Positions 16,843 to 27,028 are shown, numbered from the stretch's first letter. The stretch: 64,000 bases of DNA from Aridibaculum aurantiacum (GCF_017355875.1 NZ_JAFEWC010000003.1:67001-131000); one strand, 5' to 3'. Made by a program: numbers and translations. The notes: a model not told the origin generated them from the letters alone.

Positions 16843-17841
16843 CTAAACCAGTATAGCACCTTTTTGTGTAGGCGCATCTTGTACCAGTAAAGCATGAATG
16901 TTTTCAAAAGTTGTGGCTGCTATCTGGTGCAATGCTTCGCGTGTAAAAAAACCCTGGTGAGCAGTTATCAGTACATTCTGGAAACTCATCAATCTTCCTA
17001 TTAGGTCATCTTGTATGATATCTCCTGAAAGATCGCGGAAAAATAGTTTTTCTTCCTGTTCGTACACATCTATTCCAACCTGCGATAGATGACCTGATTT
17101 GAGTGCAGCAATGATGGCAGAGGTATCCACTAAACCTCCACGGCTGGTGTTGATGAGCATACTGCCTTTCTTCATCATGGTTATAGTATCGCAATTTATC
17201 AGGTGGTGGGTCTGCTCGTTAAGCGGGCAGTGCAATGAAACAATATCGCTATGTGGCAGAAGATCAACCAGCGGAACATATTCTACGCCCATTTGCTCCA
17301 GTTCTTTGTTCGCAATTACATCGAAAGCCAATACCCTGCAGCCAAAGCCCAGCATGATCCTGCAAAAGGATTTTCCTATTAGTCCTGTACCTATTACACC
17401 TACTGTTTTACCGTGAAGATCAAAGCCGAGTAAGCCGTTCAACGAAAAATTTTGCTCACGTACCCTGTTGTATGCTTTATGCGTTTTACGGTTTAGTGTC
17501 AATATCATTGCTACTGCATGTTCTGCTACGGCTTCAGGGGAGTAGGCAGGAACACGGCAAACACGAATGCCATGCTGCCTTGCAGAATCAAGATCTACAT
17601 TATTAAATCCTGCACAGCGCAAAGCAATTGTTTTTACACCGCGGGCAGCTAATTTTTCCATGACAGCGGCATCTACTTTATCATTTACAAATACACAGAT
17701 CACAGGGCTATCAGCTACAAGGTCTGCAGTCTTTTTACTAAGCGGTACATCTAAAAAATCAAGTTCGTAGTTGTAGCTTTTGTTGTGCTCAATGAAAAAC
17801 TCTTTATCGTATTGCTGGGTAGAGAAAAAAGTAATCTTCAT
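16843..17841 (-). CDS. ldhA: D-lactate dehydrogenase (2-hydroxyacid dehydrogenase family)
   Basis: NAD-dependent reduction of pyruvate to D-lactate in the cytoplasm. 332 residues. The Rossmann loop GVIGTGLIGKSF is at about 148-159. Catalytic residues fall at the positions known for E. coli LdhA: R234 (NTSRGGLVD), Glu in DVYEQEEKLFF (263/264) and H295 (ITAHQGFFT). The FF.D insert after the Glu is typical of true D-LDH rather than glycerate dehydrogenases. It is a monocistron, divergent from the response regulator. Confidence 0.9.
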   Translation of the reverse strand: MKITFFSTQQYDKEFFIEHNKSYNYELDFLDVPLSKKTADLVADSPVICVFVNDKVDAAVMEKLAARGVKTIALRCAGFNNVDLDSARQHGIRVCRVPAYSPEAVAEHAVAMILTLNRKTHKAYNRVREQNFSLNGLLGFDLHGKTVGVIGTGLIGKSFCRIMLGFGCRVLAFDVIANKELEQMGVEYVPLVDLLPHSDIVSLHCPLNEQTHHLINCDTITMMKKGSMLINTSRGGLVDTSAIIAALKSGHLSQVGIDVYEQEEKLFFRDLSGDIIQDDLIGRLMSFQNVLITAHQGFFTREALHQIAATTFENIHALLVQDAPTQKGAILV

Positions 17842-18025
17842 GTGCTAAAGTTAGGAGCATCATCATTAACCATGTATTAATTGTATAGCATCAAAAGCAG
17901 AAACCAACCGCGTGAAATAACATGTTGGTAGTAATAGCCCATAGTAGATGTACGATTGTTTAAGAAGCTATGAGGCAATACTTTTACCCCTTCAAAAAAA
18001 TGGCTTGGCTAACCCTTAAACGTCT

Positions 18026-18463
18026 ATGGATAATTCTACACGGTTGGTTTTATTGGCTGAGGATAATAATGAAGAATATGTTGGTTTTCTTCGTGCGGTA
18101 AGTAAGCAGCCGGGTATAGAGGTAATGCGGTTGGATGATGGTTACAGTCTCTTGAATATGCTACAGACTGCCATAGAGCCCTATGCTATTTTCCTGGATG
18201 TAAACCTTAGGTATAAAGATGGCTTATCAACCTTGCGGGAGATAAGAGATATGAAGCGCTTCAACCAGGTTCCAGTGATCATGTTATCAAAGGAAGTTTA
18301 TCCTCCTAACATTGAGATTGCTTATGAACTGGGAGCCACCTATTTCATAAAGAAATGCTTCGCAGGCCAGGCATTTGCTGACATATTCGATCGAATTCTT
18401 TCCAGTAGTTATTTCAACCAGGTAAAGCAGCCGCCTCTACAGGAATTTGTAATAGAAAGCTGA
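18026..18463 (+). CDS. Single-domain response regulator
   Basis: 145 residues, only a receiver domain. The acidic pair is E12-D13, the phosphoacceptor Asp58 (AIFLDVN), the switch residue Ser88 (VIMLSKE) and the conserved Lys at 109-110 (YFIKK). No output domain is present, so it would act by protein-protein contact, like CheY-type or phosphorelay carriers. No histidine kinase is adjacent; its partner is unknown. It is isolated between two minus-strand genes. Confidence 0.85.
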   Translation: MDNSTRLVLLAEDNNEEYVGFLRAVSKQPGIEVMRLDDGYSLLNMLQTAIEPYAIFLDVNLRYKDGLSTLREIRDMKRFNQVPVIMLSKEVYPPNIEIAYELGATYFIKKCFAGQAFADIFDRILSSSYFNQVKQPPLQEFVIES

Positions 18464-18482
18464 GACTGTTTTACTAACCCAA

Positions 18483-19151
18483 CTAAGATGCTGGAACCAG
18501 ATTCTTGAAAGCTTCAGGATACAGTTGCATAGCCTTTTTTCTTACCTGTTGGTTTACTTGAATAACAGCCAACTCCACCACTACCACTCCAACCATTAGT
18601 GCAGCAAATAGATAGTTGTTGCTAATAATAGGATTTATAACAAAGGCATAGTAAGGAAACATAAATCCAGAGATGGAGAATACGGTAGTGTACTGTGTAA
18701 GCAGAAGTGTCTTTGTTGCCTGCTTCCTCGCTTTGTACATAAATCGACCTTCCACAATACTGAAAGCGATCCATAAAGCCGACACAACTATCCCTTTGAA
18801 TGTAGGATCTATAAACTGCCCCAGGAAAACGCAGGCGAAGAACACGCAAGCCGTAAAAGCGATTTTAGGTACAGTAAAAAATTGTTTTACCGCTGCCAAC
18901 CAGATCCTGCGGTTGTTCTTGCACAAAGCATTTTCTCTTTCCTGTACCACTTTGGCAAAACCAAAAATGCCAAAGCGGTTGTACACCTTTTGCAGCGCAT
19001 GCTCAAAAGCAAGCTTTGGATCAGCCGCCATCTCATCTTCTATACTGCTTGCCAGGTGGTCCACCAGTTCTACCTGCAGATCGTAGTAATGTACCAATTT
19101 CTTCTTGGTAAAGGCGAATAGATGCTCTATTTGTTGATCAGTTAGTGGCAT
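18483..19151 (-). CDS. Membrane protein with N-terminal HAAS-like helical domain, partner of PadR
   Basis: 222 residues. The first ~85 residues are helical and charged (YYDLQVELVDHLASSIEDEM, ALQKVYNRFG), resembling the HAAS/permease-prefix domains often encoded after PadR regulators. Four hydrophobic spans follow (AFTACVFFACVFLGQFI, VVSALWIAFSIV, FSISGFMFPYYAFV, YLFAALMVGVVVVEL). It starts 7 bp after the PadR stop, so the two are cotranscribed. Probably an envelope-stress or signalling accessory; exact role unknown. Confidence 0.7.
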   Translation of the reverse strand: MPLTDQQIEHLFAFTKKKLVHYYDLQVELVDHLASSIEDEMAADPKLAFEHALQKVYNRFGIFGFAKVVQERENALCKNNRRIWLAAVKQFFTVPKIAFTACVFFACVFLGQFIDPTFKGIVVSALWIAFSIVEGRFMYKARKQATKTLLLTQYTTVFSISGFMFPYYAFVINPIISNNYLFAALMVGVVVVELAVIQVNQQVRKKAMQLYPEAFKNLVPAS

Positions 19152-19158
19152 GGTGAAA

Positions 19159-19500
19159 TCAATTTGTAGTTAAGGGAAGATTTAATACAAGTTGCATTTG
19201 TTGAAAGAACGACTTTAGCTCGGCCAGTTTATTTTGTACTTCTTTTTTGCCTGCTTTGGTCAGGCTGTAGTACTTGCGTGGCCGGTTACCAATATGTTCT
19301 ATTGAAACAGTCAGTAATCCATCAGCTTCCAATTTATGTAGTGAAGGATAAAGAGCACCTTCTGTGATATTTACTTCTCCGTTGGTAAGTTCTTTTACCT
19401 TCTTTGTGATCTCGTAGCCATACATCCTATCCTGCTCGCTTAGTAGCTTCAGCACAATTGTGGTTAGTGAACCTTTGAATAACTGGCTGTTTTGTTTCAT
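19159..19500 (-). CDS. PadR-family transcriptional regulator
   Basis: 113 residues from ATG 19500. An upstream in-frame ATG at 19596 would add an unrelated, Phe- and Cys-rich 32 residues, so the shorter start is preferred. The winged helix is clear: LLSEQDRMYGYEITKKVKELTNGEVNI, split here as MYGYEITKKV for helix entry and EGALYPSLHKLEADGLL for the recognition region, then PRKYYSLTKAGKKE for the wing. PadR proteins repress their own operon and a membrane partner, which matches the gene just downstream. Confidence 0.88.
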   Translation of the reverse strand: MKQNSQLFKGSLTTIVLKLLSEQDRMYGYEITKKVKELTNGEVNITEGALYPSLHKLEADGLLTVSIEHIGNRPRKYYSLTKAGKKEVQNKLAELKSFFQQMQLVLNLPLTTN

Positions 19501-19581
19501 GCTGCTAATATACATAAGAGAACAATACATTGGAAAGTTAGGTATGCAGAATGATGAAAAATTCTCCTCCGGTATAAAAAG

Positions 19582-19610
19582 ACAAAAGCCGCTCAACGAG
19601 CAGCTTTTGT
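19582..19610 (-). terminator. Hairpin between fumC and padR
   Basis: ACAAAAGCCGCTC and GAGCAGCTTTTGT pair with one mismatch across a 3-nt loop. Minus-strand reading gives GTCTTTTTATA after the stem, so it can end the fumC transcript; the plus strand also has a T-rich tail. Confidence 0.65.
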
Positions 19611-19690
19611 TTTATTAGATCCAATCTATAAATCCCAAAATCACTAAATCAGAAATCTGACATCTCAAAATCAGACATCATACATCTTCC

Positions 19691-21085
19691 TTATCGTCCT
19701 ACCATATTACCCGGCACTACTACTTCATCAAATTCTTCCGGAGTAACATAGCCAAGTTTTACAGCCATCTCTTTCAATGTAGTTCCTTCTTTATGCGCTT
19801 TTTGTGCTATCTCAGCAGCTTTATAATAACCGATCTTGGTATTTAGTGCAGTAACAAGCATCAGGCTATTGTCAACGTGCTTTTTGATGTTTGCTTCGAT
19901 TGCTTCTATACCAACCGCACATTTATCATTGAAGCTTACACAACCATCGCCAATCAGGCGTGCACTATGCAGGAAGTTGTAGATCATCACAGGCTTAAAA
20001 ACATTCAGTTCAAAATGCCCCATAGAACCACCTACGTTGATGGCAACATCATTACCCAATACCTGTGCGGCAATCATAGTCAATGCTTCACTCTGTGTTG
20101 GATTTACTTTACCCGGCATGATAGAAGATCCTGGTTCATTGTCAGGAATGAAGATTTCACCAATTCCACTGCGTGGTCCTGAAGAAAGCATACGTACATC
20201 ATTAGCAATTTTCATCAGGCTAACGGCTACAGTCTTCAGTGCACCATGTGCTTCTACAATGGCATCGTGTGCTGCCAGTGCTTCGAACTTATTATGAGCA
20301 GTAATGAATGGAAGACCTGTAAGATCAGCAATATGACGCGCTACATTTTCAGAATAACCTTTAGGTGTATTGATACCTGTACCTACCGCAGTACCACCAA
20401 GAGCAAGTTCAGTAAGATGTTCAAGCGTATTGTTGATAGCTTTCAGCCCATGGTCCAACTGGCTTACATAACCGCTGATCTCCTGGCCTAGTGTAAGTGG
20501 TGTTGCATCCATAAAATGCGTACGACCAATTTTCACCACGTCCATGAACTGCTCGCTTTTGGCAGCAAGAGTATCACGTAGTTTTTTTATTCCCGGTATG
20601 GTTACTTCCTGCAGGATCTTGTAAGCAGCAATATGCATAGCCGTCGGAAAAGTATCGTTGGAAGACTGCGACTTATTTACATCATCATTTGGATGAAGGA
20701 ATTTTTCTTTATCAGAAAGCTGGCCACCTTTTATAACATGCCCGCGATAAGCAATCACCTCATTCACGTTCATATTGCTTTGCGTACCGCTACCTGTTTG
20801 CCATACCACCAGTGGAAACTGATCGTCCAGTTTTCCTTCCAGTATTTCGTCGCACACCTGGCCTATCAGGTCAGATTTTTCTTTAGGTAAAACACCTGCT
20901 TCCATATTAGTAATGGCCGCTGCTTTTTTTAAATACGCAAAAGCTTTGATGATCTCCTTAGGCATTTTATTGATGTCCTGTGCGATTGGGAAGTTCTCGA
21001 TACTGCGCTGAGTTTGCGCTCCCCAATAAACATGAGCCGGTACTTTCACCTCGCCCATGGTGTCTTTTTCTATACGGTAATCCAT
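19691..21085 (-). CDS. fumC: Fumarate hydratase class II
   Basis: Iron-independent fumarase of the TCA cycle, cytoplasmic. 464 residues, the standard length. The superfamily signature [13 protein letters not shown] is intact, with the catalytic serine loop, as are [14 protein letters not shown]-type substrate loop ([13 protein letters not shown]), [11 protein letters not shown] and [16 protein letters not shown]. It is a single-gene transcript with its own promoter box 26 bp upstream. Confidence 0.95.
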   Translation of the reverse strand: MDYRIEKDTMGEVKVPAHVYWGAQTQRSIENFPIAQDINKMPKEIIKAFAYLKKAAAITNMEAGVLPKEKSDLIGQVCDEILEGKLDDQFPLVVWQTGSGTQSNMNVNEVIAYRGHVIKGGQLSDKEKFLHPNDDVNKSQSSNDTFPTAMHIAAYKILQEVTIPGIKKLRDTLAAKSEQFMDVVKIGRTHFMDATPLTLGQEISGYVSQLDHGLKAINNTLEHLTELALGGTAVGTGINTPKGYSENVARHIADLTGLPFITAHNKFEALAAHDAIVEAHGALKTVAVSLMKIANDVRMLSSGPRSGIGEIFIPDNEPGSSIMPGKVNPTQSEALTMIAAQVLGNDVAINVGGSMGHFELNVFKPVMIYNFLHSARLIGDGCVSFNDKCAVGIEAIEANIKKHVDNSLMLVTALNTKIGYYKAAEIAQKAHKEGTTLKEMAVKLGYVTPEEFDEVVVPGNMVGR

Positions 21086-21110
21086 ACGTTGTAGTGTTTG
21101 TTTGGCGGGG

Positions 21111-21118
21111 CAAAGGTA
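21111..21118 (-). promoter_or_regulatory. -7 promoter box of fumC
   Basis: On the minus strand TACCTTTG matches TAnnTTTG, 25 bp before the ATG. No clear -33 element. Confidence 0.5.
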
Positions 21119-21210
21119 GGAGATATAGATGTTCAGGTTGAATTACTTAAATTGAAAGATGCGCATGCTGCACGCATACAGCAATACACTGTAACAAATG
21201 CTTTTTTATA

Positions 21211-22971
21211 TCAGGAGCGAAAGAAAGATCTTCTATTTTTCGTCTTTTTATACATCTTCTTGGAATGTTCAACCAACTGCACAAATTCCTGTTGCAATAG
21301 GTTTGTTTTGGATGCAGCATTGTTAACAATGTTCTCCAACATGTTCCAATCCATCGGCTTGGCAAAAGGAGATTGTTTTAGCAAGCTGCCAAACATGATA
21401 ACCGCAGTTGCAAATCGTAAAGAGGAGTCTGATTTTTCAAAAGGAATTACCTGTCCATCTAAAGCAAAATCTTTGATGATGGTACCAGCTGACGATGGCA
21501 GCTTGTACGACACCTGCAAATTACCCGCAGGTTCTTTTGTTTTTGGAAGGTGGGGTTGTTCCGGTACAATTTCAAAAACTGCTAACAAAGAATGCCCGCT
21601 GCCAAGGTCGCCACCTTCTACCTGGCTGGTGCTGTCTTTTACTGCATCTCGTTTATTGTCAAAACCAATCAGTCTATAACTTTTAACCCTTGAAGAGTTG
21701 AAGCAAATATTTGCCTGTACATTGTTAGCTACAGTATAAACTGTTTGCGCAAATTCTTCTACCAGCACCTTTTCGGCTTCTTTGTCGGTGTCTAAATAAG
21801 CAAAGTTTCCGTTGCCCCTGCGTGCCAGCGCCTCCAGCTTACTGTCTTTATAATTGCCCATGCCTACACCAAGGCAGGTGAGGTAAATGCCTGATTGCTT
21901 CTGTTGACCAATGAGCTCTTCCAACTCTTTTTCCGACTGTTGGCCCACATTAAAATCTCCATCAGTAGCCAGGATAACTCTGTTGTTTCCATGAGGAATG
22001 AAATTGCTGGCGGCTATTTTATAAGCTATCCGTATAGCAGCTTCACCGGGTGTAGAACCTGCAGGTTGTAATCCTTCAATAGCATCAATGATTTTCTGTT
22101 TTTCGGCGCCACTGGTAGGTTCTAAATTGATACCTACAAGCGAACCATAAGTGATAATAGAAACTGTATCTATAGCACGTAGATTTTCGACCAACAACTT
22201 GAAACCACTTTTTATCAGGGGCAGGCGTTTGTTGTGGTCCATACTGCCGGAAACATCAATCAGGAAAACAAGGTTAGAAGGAGGCGTTCTGTCCAGGTCC
22301 AGCTTTTTTGCGTGAAGATTTAAGAACAATAACTGGTTGCCCGGCTGCCATGGACATGAGATGATGGTTGATTTTACATCTATTACTTCTTTTTGCTCTT
22401 CATCCTGGCTCGTATTAAAGTTGAAATAGTTTAGCATTTCCTCTATGCGCACTGCGTAGGGTGGAGGTTTGCTTTTGTTATTTATAAACCTTCTAATGTT
22501 GCTATAGCTAGCCCTGTCTACATGCAGTGCAAAACCAGTTTCCGGATATTCCTTTACATCCAGGAACTGATTTTCTATAGTGGCAGCATAACTTTCACCT
22601 GAAGCGGGAAGCAGAGCTTTTTCATTGGTCAAAAGGTTTTTGGTATAAGATGCCAATTGCATTTTGTTGCTGCTAATTTTCCGCGGCAGCATCTTCATTA
22701 CAAAAGAGGAATAGGTTTGCGTAACGACAGGTGAAACTAGTTTTTCAAAACCTTCAAGCGTGAGAGAGATAGTGTCAATTTTCTTGGAGGTAGGAATGCC
22801 GAAGGTTCCAAGGTTGCCAGAGAAAAAAGGAACTTCACCCGTGGAGGCAAGTGTGATACGTACACCCACTAGTGGCTGCCCCTGCTGATCCTTTACTTCC
22901 CCTCGCAAGTAGTATTGGGAAAAGGAGTGGATTGGTAGTAAAGCAAGATATAAGACTACAATTACTCGCAA
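21211..22971 (-). CDS. Secreted von Willebrand factor A-domain protein (YfbK-like)
   Basis: 586 residues. Signal peptide (LALLPIHSFSQ), then a CarboxypepD-regulatory/CNA-B-like fold (YLRGEVKDQQGQPLVGVRI) to about residue 95. The segment FALHVDRASYSNIRRFIN is the typical entry of YfbK-type proteins. The vWA domain begins near 232 with an intact metal-binding MIDAS (DVSGSM at 239-244, later Thr in ATDGDFNVG). A C-terminal region (FATAVIMFGSLLKQSP) matches the DUF3520-like end. Probably periplasmic or outer-membrane-associated, protein-binding; role unknown. Confidence 0.82.
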   Translation of the reverse strand: MRVIVVLYLALLPIHSFSQYYLRGEVKDQQGQPLVGVRITLASTGEVPFFSGNLGTFGIPTSKKIDTISLTLEGFEKLVSPVVTQTYSSFVMKMLPRKISSNKMQLASYTKNLLTNEKALLPASGESYAATIENQFLDVKEYPETGFALHVDRASYSNIRRFINNKSKPPPYAVRIEEMLNYFNFNTSQDEEQKEVIDVKSTIISCPWQPGNQLLFLNLHAKKLDLDRTPPSNLVFLIDVSGSMDHNKRLPLIKSGFKLLVENLRAIDTVSIITYGSLVGINLEPTSGAEKQKIIDAIEGLQPAGSTPGEAAIRIAYKIAASNFIPHGNNRVILATDGDFNVGQQSEKELEELIGQQKQSGIYLTCLGVGMGNYKDSKLEALARRGNGNFAYLDTDKEAEKVLVEEFAQTVYTVANNVQANICFNSSRVKSYRLIGFDNKRDAVKDSTSQVEGGDLGSGHSLLAVFEIVPEQPHLPKTKEPAGNLQVSYKLPSSAGTIIKDFALDGQVIPFEKSDSSLRFATAVIMFGSLLKQSPFAKPMDWNMLENIVNNAASKTNLLQQEFVQLVEHSKKMYKKTKNRRSFFRS

Positions 22972-23030
22972 AGCAATCTTTGGGTTGATACGTCAGCCCA
23001 TAAGATACAACGAATTCGCCTATATATTAA

Positions 23031-23573
23031 CTAATCTAGCTTCAATTGGTAAAGCTGGCCCAGGTTTCTGCCTAAGCCATCGTAGTCAAGGCCATAGCCT
23101 AATACAAACTTATTAGGAATTGTAAAGCAGACATAATCGATATCAATGGGAAATACTGTGGCTTCGGGCTTGTGTAGCAGCACGGCTACTTTTAGCGAGG
23201 AAGGTTGTTGATTGCGAACCTGCGGAAGGAATTGGTTGATGGTTTTACCTGTATCAATGATGTCTTCCAGGATGATGATGTCGCGGCCTGTAATATCAGT
23301 GTCAAGGCCAATAGCCGTGATCACATGACCTGTGCTTTTGGTTCCTTTGTAAGAAGCTAGTTTGATAAAACAGATTTCTGCATCAATGGTCAGGTACTTA
23401 AAGAGGTCCGCCGAGAACATGAAAGAGCCGTTGAGAACTGATATGAACAAAGGACGCTTACCTGCGTAATCAGCATTTAACTGCGCTGCAAGTTCTTTTA
23501 CTTTATAAGTAATCTCTTCTTGTGAAATATAGGGAACGAACTCTTTATCGTGAACCTTTATGGTGCCTGGCAT
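23031..23573 (-). CDS. hpt: Hypoxanthine phosphoribosyltransferase
   Basis: Purine salvage: hypoxanthine or guanine plus PRPP gives IMP or GMP. 180 residues. The PRPP-binding motif IIILEDIIDTGKT is intact, with the flexible loop around SYKGTKSTG and the purine-contact region IDYVCFTIPNKFVLGYGLDYDGLGRNL typical of bacterial HPRT (only short parts quoted are diagnostic: KFVLGYGLDYDG). It is the last of four closely spaced minus-strand genes. Confidence 0.93.
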   Translation of the reverse strand: MPGTIKVHDKEFVPYISQEEITYKVKELAAQLNADYAGKRPLFISVLNGSFMFSADLFKYLTIDAEICFIKLASYKGTKSTGHVITAIGLDTDITGRDIIILEDIIDTGKTINQFLPQVRNQQPSSLKVAVLLHKPEATVFPIDIDYVCFTIPNKFVLGYGLDYDGLGRNLGQLYQLKLD

Positions 23574-23602
23574 GCCGCAAAATTTGCCGCCAAGTTAAGT
23601 TG

Positions 23603-24703
23603 TTATTTCATTGTAACCTGCTTCGTAGAAAAACTTGTTGAAGCAAGTTTAGGTGTAGATGGAGATGGCGCTTTCAAGAAGATCTTTTCACCTACAGCAG
23701 GTTCCATTCCTTTTTGCAGCCTGTTGAATTCTAAAAGGCTCTGTAGTTGAACGCCTTCTTTCTGGGCGATATCATATAAAGTTTCATTAGCCTCTACTAT
23801 ATGAACTTCTTTGCTGCCGCGTTTTGCTTTTTTGCTCAGGTAAACTAATTGGTCGGCTACCATAATACCATCATCCTTGAGGTCGTTGAATTCAAGCAGC
23901 TTTTTCAGCGTTACATTATGCTTGTTGGCTAAAGCCAGTAGTGAAGTTCCAGCCTGTGCATACAGCACTTTTACTTCGTTAATGGTAAAAGGTTCATTGT
24001 AATTGTACCTACTTTTTGCAGCCGATAATGCTACGGTTGCTTTCTGTTCCACAGTTAGTGTGGCAGTAGCTGGACGCTCGTTATTTTTTTGTGGAGTATG
24101 TGCCACTACTTCCTGTTGCCTTGCAGGCTGGGTATTGTTCGTAGCAAATAATTCTTGTTCTCTATGCTGTTGTTTTTGCAACGCCAGCAAAGTAAAATGC
24201 TGCAGGTTGTTCTCAACAATAATCTTCATCAAACGCTGCGGGTAAGCTGGGTTGGTAGCATAGCCAGCTTTCTTTAAGCCCTTTGCCCAACCCTCATAAT
24301 CGGTTGGATCCAGTTTAAAAAGAAAAGCATAATGCGCTCTATTGCGCAGAAAATCAGAGTGATCGCGATAAGATTGATCAGGAGATTCATATTTACGGAA
24401 GCATTCACCTTTTGCGTCGTCATCATGAAACATGCGGTCGCCGGTCCACTCGGTTTTGCATTTAATGCCAAAATGGTTGTTGCCAACATTCGCCAGTTCA
24501 CTTTGTCCGCCGCCAGTTTCCAAAATTCCCTGGGCTAATTTTATAGAAGCGGGAATCCCGGTACGCAGCATCTCAGCAATGGCGAGGTCTTTGTACTGGT
24601 TAATGTAGTTAGCAACACGATCTTTTTCATTTTGGGCAATCGCTGGAAATAATAATAAAATAGTGGCCAGCAGCGTGGAGACAAGCTTCAGGAATTTTTT
24701 CAT
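23603..24703 (-). CDS. Secreted GH73 glucosaminidase with LysM repeats
   Basis: Peptidoglycan hydrolase cleaving beta-1,4 GlcNAc bonds in the cell wall. 366 residues. Signal peptide LLATILLLFPAIAQ. The GH73 domain covers about 30-175, with the catalytic Glu in GILETGGGQSELA, NNHFGIKC and HSDFLRNRAHYAFLF. Two LysM-like wall-binding modules lie in the C-terminal half (LLALANKHNVTLKKLLEFND and VEANETLYDIAQKEGVQ). Its start codon overlaps the stop of the upstream O-methyltransferase by one base, so they are translationally coupled. Confidence 0.9.
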   Translation of the reverse strand: MKKFLKLVSTLLATILLLFPAIAQNEKDRVANYINQYKDLAIAEMLRTGIPASIKLAQGILETGGGQSELANVGNNHFGIKCKTEWTGDRMFHDDDAKGECFRKYESPDQSYRDHSDFLRNRAHYAFLFKLDPTDYEGWAKGLKKAGYATNPAYPQRLMKIIVENNLQHFTLLALQKQQHREQELFATNNTQPARQQEVVAHTPQKNNERPATATLTVEQKATVALSAAKSRYNYNEPFTINEVKVLYAQAGTSLLALANKHNVTLKKLLEFNDLKDDGIMVADQLVYLSKKAKRGSKEVHIVEANETLYDIAQKEGVQLQSLLEFNRLQKGMEPAVGEKIFLKAPSPSTPKLASTSFSTKQVTMK

Positions 24704-25341
24704 TATTTCTTTTTTATTAAAAGCAAACCGTCGCGTAAGGTGAGCATCACCTGTACTACCCGGTCGTCTTTTGCTACATGTTTATTAAATGCATCGATAG
24801 CCAGCGCATTTTTTCCTTTTACAGGTTCTTCAAGTACCTGCCCGTGAAACAGCACATTATCGGCTATGATGATGCCGTTATTGGTTAAACGTGGAACTAC
24901 CAGTTCATAGTATTCAATATAGCTTACTTTATCTGCATCTATAAATACCAGGTCCCAGTGGTAAGGCAATGAGGGAATGATATCCCGTGCGTCGCCTAGG
25001 TGTAAAACTACCTCATTATTCTTTTCGGCAGTCATAAAATTTTTTAATGATATAGCTGCATCCTGTTCTCTTATTTCAACAGTATGTACTTGCCCGCCAG
25101 GTTGCAGTCCTTCTGCCAGGCATAAAGCACTGTAACCTGTGAATGTACCTATCTCCAACACATACTTAGGCTGGATGATGCTGCTGATGAAGCTAAGGAA
25201 CCTTCCCTGTACATGACCACTAAGCATATGTGCATGCGGGTGAAGTTTGTTGGTGTCATCCTGTATTTGTTGCAATACTTCGGACGATGCACTTGTATGC
25301 AACTCTGCATACTGCTCGGCCAGGGCATTTATTAACTCCAT
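24703..25341 (-). CDS. Class I SAM-dependent O-methyltransferase
   Basis: 212 residues, resembling the caffeoyl-CoA/catechol O-methyltransferase-like family found widely in bacteria. SAM motif I is VLEIGTFTGYSALCLAEGL; the metal/substrate acidic residues are in DLVFIDADKVSYIEYYE and GIIIADNVLFHG. The true substrate is not known for most bacterial members. It is the second gene of the run SSS symporter - methyltransferase - GH73 - hpt. Confidence 0.85.
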   Translation of the reverse strand: MELINALAEQYAELHTSASSEVLQQIQDDTNKLHPHAHMLSGHVQGRFLSFISSIIQPKYVLEIGTFTGYSALCLAEGLQPGGQVHTVEIREQDAAISLKNFMTAEKNNEVVLHLGDARDIIPSLPYHWDLVFIDADKVSYIEYYELVVPRLTNNGIIIADNVLFHGQVLEEPVKGKNALAIDAFNKHVAKDDRVVQVMLTLRDGLLLIKKK

Positions 25342-25384
25342 GAAAAGGATTTTATGCTAGAAAAAATTGGATGTAAAGACGGTT

Positions 25385-26941
25385 CTACAGTTCTTTTACT
25401 TCGTCCATCACAGGTAATGGCACTGCCTCAGCCTTTGATGAGATCATCCAAAGCCCAATGAAGGTTAAAATTCCATTGATGATCAGAAGCTCAATACCAA
25501 TGCGGAAACCATAGAACAACCTGTGCGAGAAATCTTTTAGTGCTGTAGCCGTTGTTTCTGCAAGGCGCAGTTTGCCAGCGAACCACTCAGCATTATTCAG
25601 CAGGTCAAGCGAAATAACGAGGAGCGGAGCTGCTATGCAAACGATCAATGAAAGCCGGTCGTTGATCGTTCTTCGGGTTAAGATACCAAAAGCAAATAAA
25701 CCTAGCAGTGGTCCATAGGTATAGCCGGCCACTTTAAGAATGACGTCGATGATTGATTTATCATTTACCCATTTAAAGCCCATTACACACAAAAAGAAAA
25801 TAATGGCGAATGTAAGGTGTACAGTAAGTCTGGTCTTTTTTCTTGCGGCTTCGTCAAGGTCCTCTCTTCTTTTTAGTCCAAGTATGTCTATACAAAAGGA
25901 AGAAGTAAGTGCTGTAAGAGCACCATCTGCACTAGGGAATAGTGCAGAGATCAACCCGATTATGAAAATGATACCAATGCCGGTAGAAAGGTAATTGCCT
26001 AATGCAATGGCAGGGAAAAGATCATCACCTTTTACTGCTAGTCCATTGGCGCCTGCATACAGGTAAAGTAGGCCTCCCATTAACAGGAACAACAGGTTTA
26101 CAAACAGCAATACAACACTTAATGTCATTACGTTCTTCTGCGAATCTTTAAGCGTACGAACACTGATATTCTTTTGCATCATCTCCTGGTCAAGACCAGT
26201 CATTGCGATGGTAATAAATGCACCACCAATAATCTGCTTCAGGAAAAAACCCGGTGATTTATAGTCTGTATTGAAGATCTCCGTCATGCCTTTCATGCTC
26301 ATCTGGTTGATGGCTTCTCCAACTGAGAGGTCCATGATATTTAAAACAGCAAAAATGCAGACGATAAGTCCAATGAGCATGCACGAGGTCTGTAGCATAT
26401 CGGTGTAAACAATTGTTTTTACACCACCTTCAAAAGTGTATAACAGGATGAGCACAAGAATGACCAGTGCCGTAGCCCAAAAGGGAACATCCATTGAGTC
26501 TAAAATGAATATCTGCAGAATGTTTATCACCAGGTACATACGGGCAGTAGCACCCAGTGTACGCGATAGCAGGAAATAAACAGCACCCGTTTTATAACTA
26601 ACGATCCCAAACCTATGCGACAGGTAATTGTAGATGGATGTCAGGTTCATTTTATAGTACAGCGGCAGTAGCACATACGCTATAACTATATAACCTAAAA
26701 AATAACCAATCACCACTTGGAAATACTGCATACCGGACGAGCCAACCGTGCCGGGAACACTTACAAAGGTTACCCCGCTAAGCGAGGTGCCTATCATTCC
26801 GAATGCCACCAGCATCCAGTTGCTGCTTCTATTGCCAATGAAGAAACTATCATTGTTGCTGTTGCGGCTGGTATACCAGGCTACTACTAGTAGTAAAAGA
26901 AAATATCCAAGAACAAAGGAGAACAACAGGTATGGCGACAT
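25385..26941 (-). CDS. Sodium:solute symporter (SSS family)
   Basis: 518 residues, about 13-14 hydrophobic spans. The SSS pattern is visible: FFIGNRSSNWMLVAFGMIGTSLSG near the N-terminus (diagnostic part SNWMLVAFGMIGTSLSG), YTDMLQTSCMLIG, MTGLDQEMMQKN, and SADGALTALTSSF, the region carrying Na+-ligand hydroxyls. It imports an organic solute with sodium. The substrate cannot be read from the sequence; the neighbours (O-methyltransferase, wall hydrolase) do not fix it. It is first in a four-gene minus-strand run. Confidence 0.88.
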   Translation of the reverse strand: MSPYLLFSFVLGYFLLLLVVAWYTSRNSNNDSFFIGNRSSNWMLVAFGMIGTSLSGVTFVSVPGTVGSSGMQYFQVVIGYFLGYIVIAYVLLPLYYKMNLTSIYNYLSHRFGIVSYKTGAVYFLLSRTLGATARMYLVINILQIFILDSMDVPFWATALVILVLILLYTFEGGVKTIVYTDMLQTSCMLIGLIVCIFAVLNIMDLSVGEAINQMSMKGMTEIFNTDYKSPGFFLKQIIGGAFITIAMTGLDQEMMQKNISVRTLKDSQKNVMTLSVVLLFVNLLFLLMGGLLYLYAGANGLAVKGDDLFPAIALGNYLSTGIGIIFIIGLISALFPSADGALTALTSSFCIDILGLKRREDLDEAARKKTRLTVHLTFAIIFFLCVMGFKWVNDKSIIDVILKVAGYTYGPLLGLFAFGILTRRTINDRLSLIVCIAAPLLVISLDLLNNAEWFAGKLRLAETTATALKDFSHRLFYGFRIGIELLIINGILTFIGLWMISSKAEAVPLPVMDEVKEL

Positions 26942-27028
26942 AGGGGTATTATATAATCATTAGGTTGCTAAAGCGGTGAAAAGTAGTAAAAAATTATGAG
27001 CTAATATTGCCGCCTTAACTGTCACCAT

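Noticed and set aside
21098-21679. 193-codon plus-strand ORF opposite the vWA gene
   Set aside because: It lies wholly antisense to a well-supported gene and shows no domain; a shadow frame.
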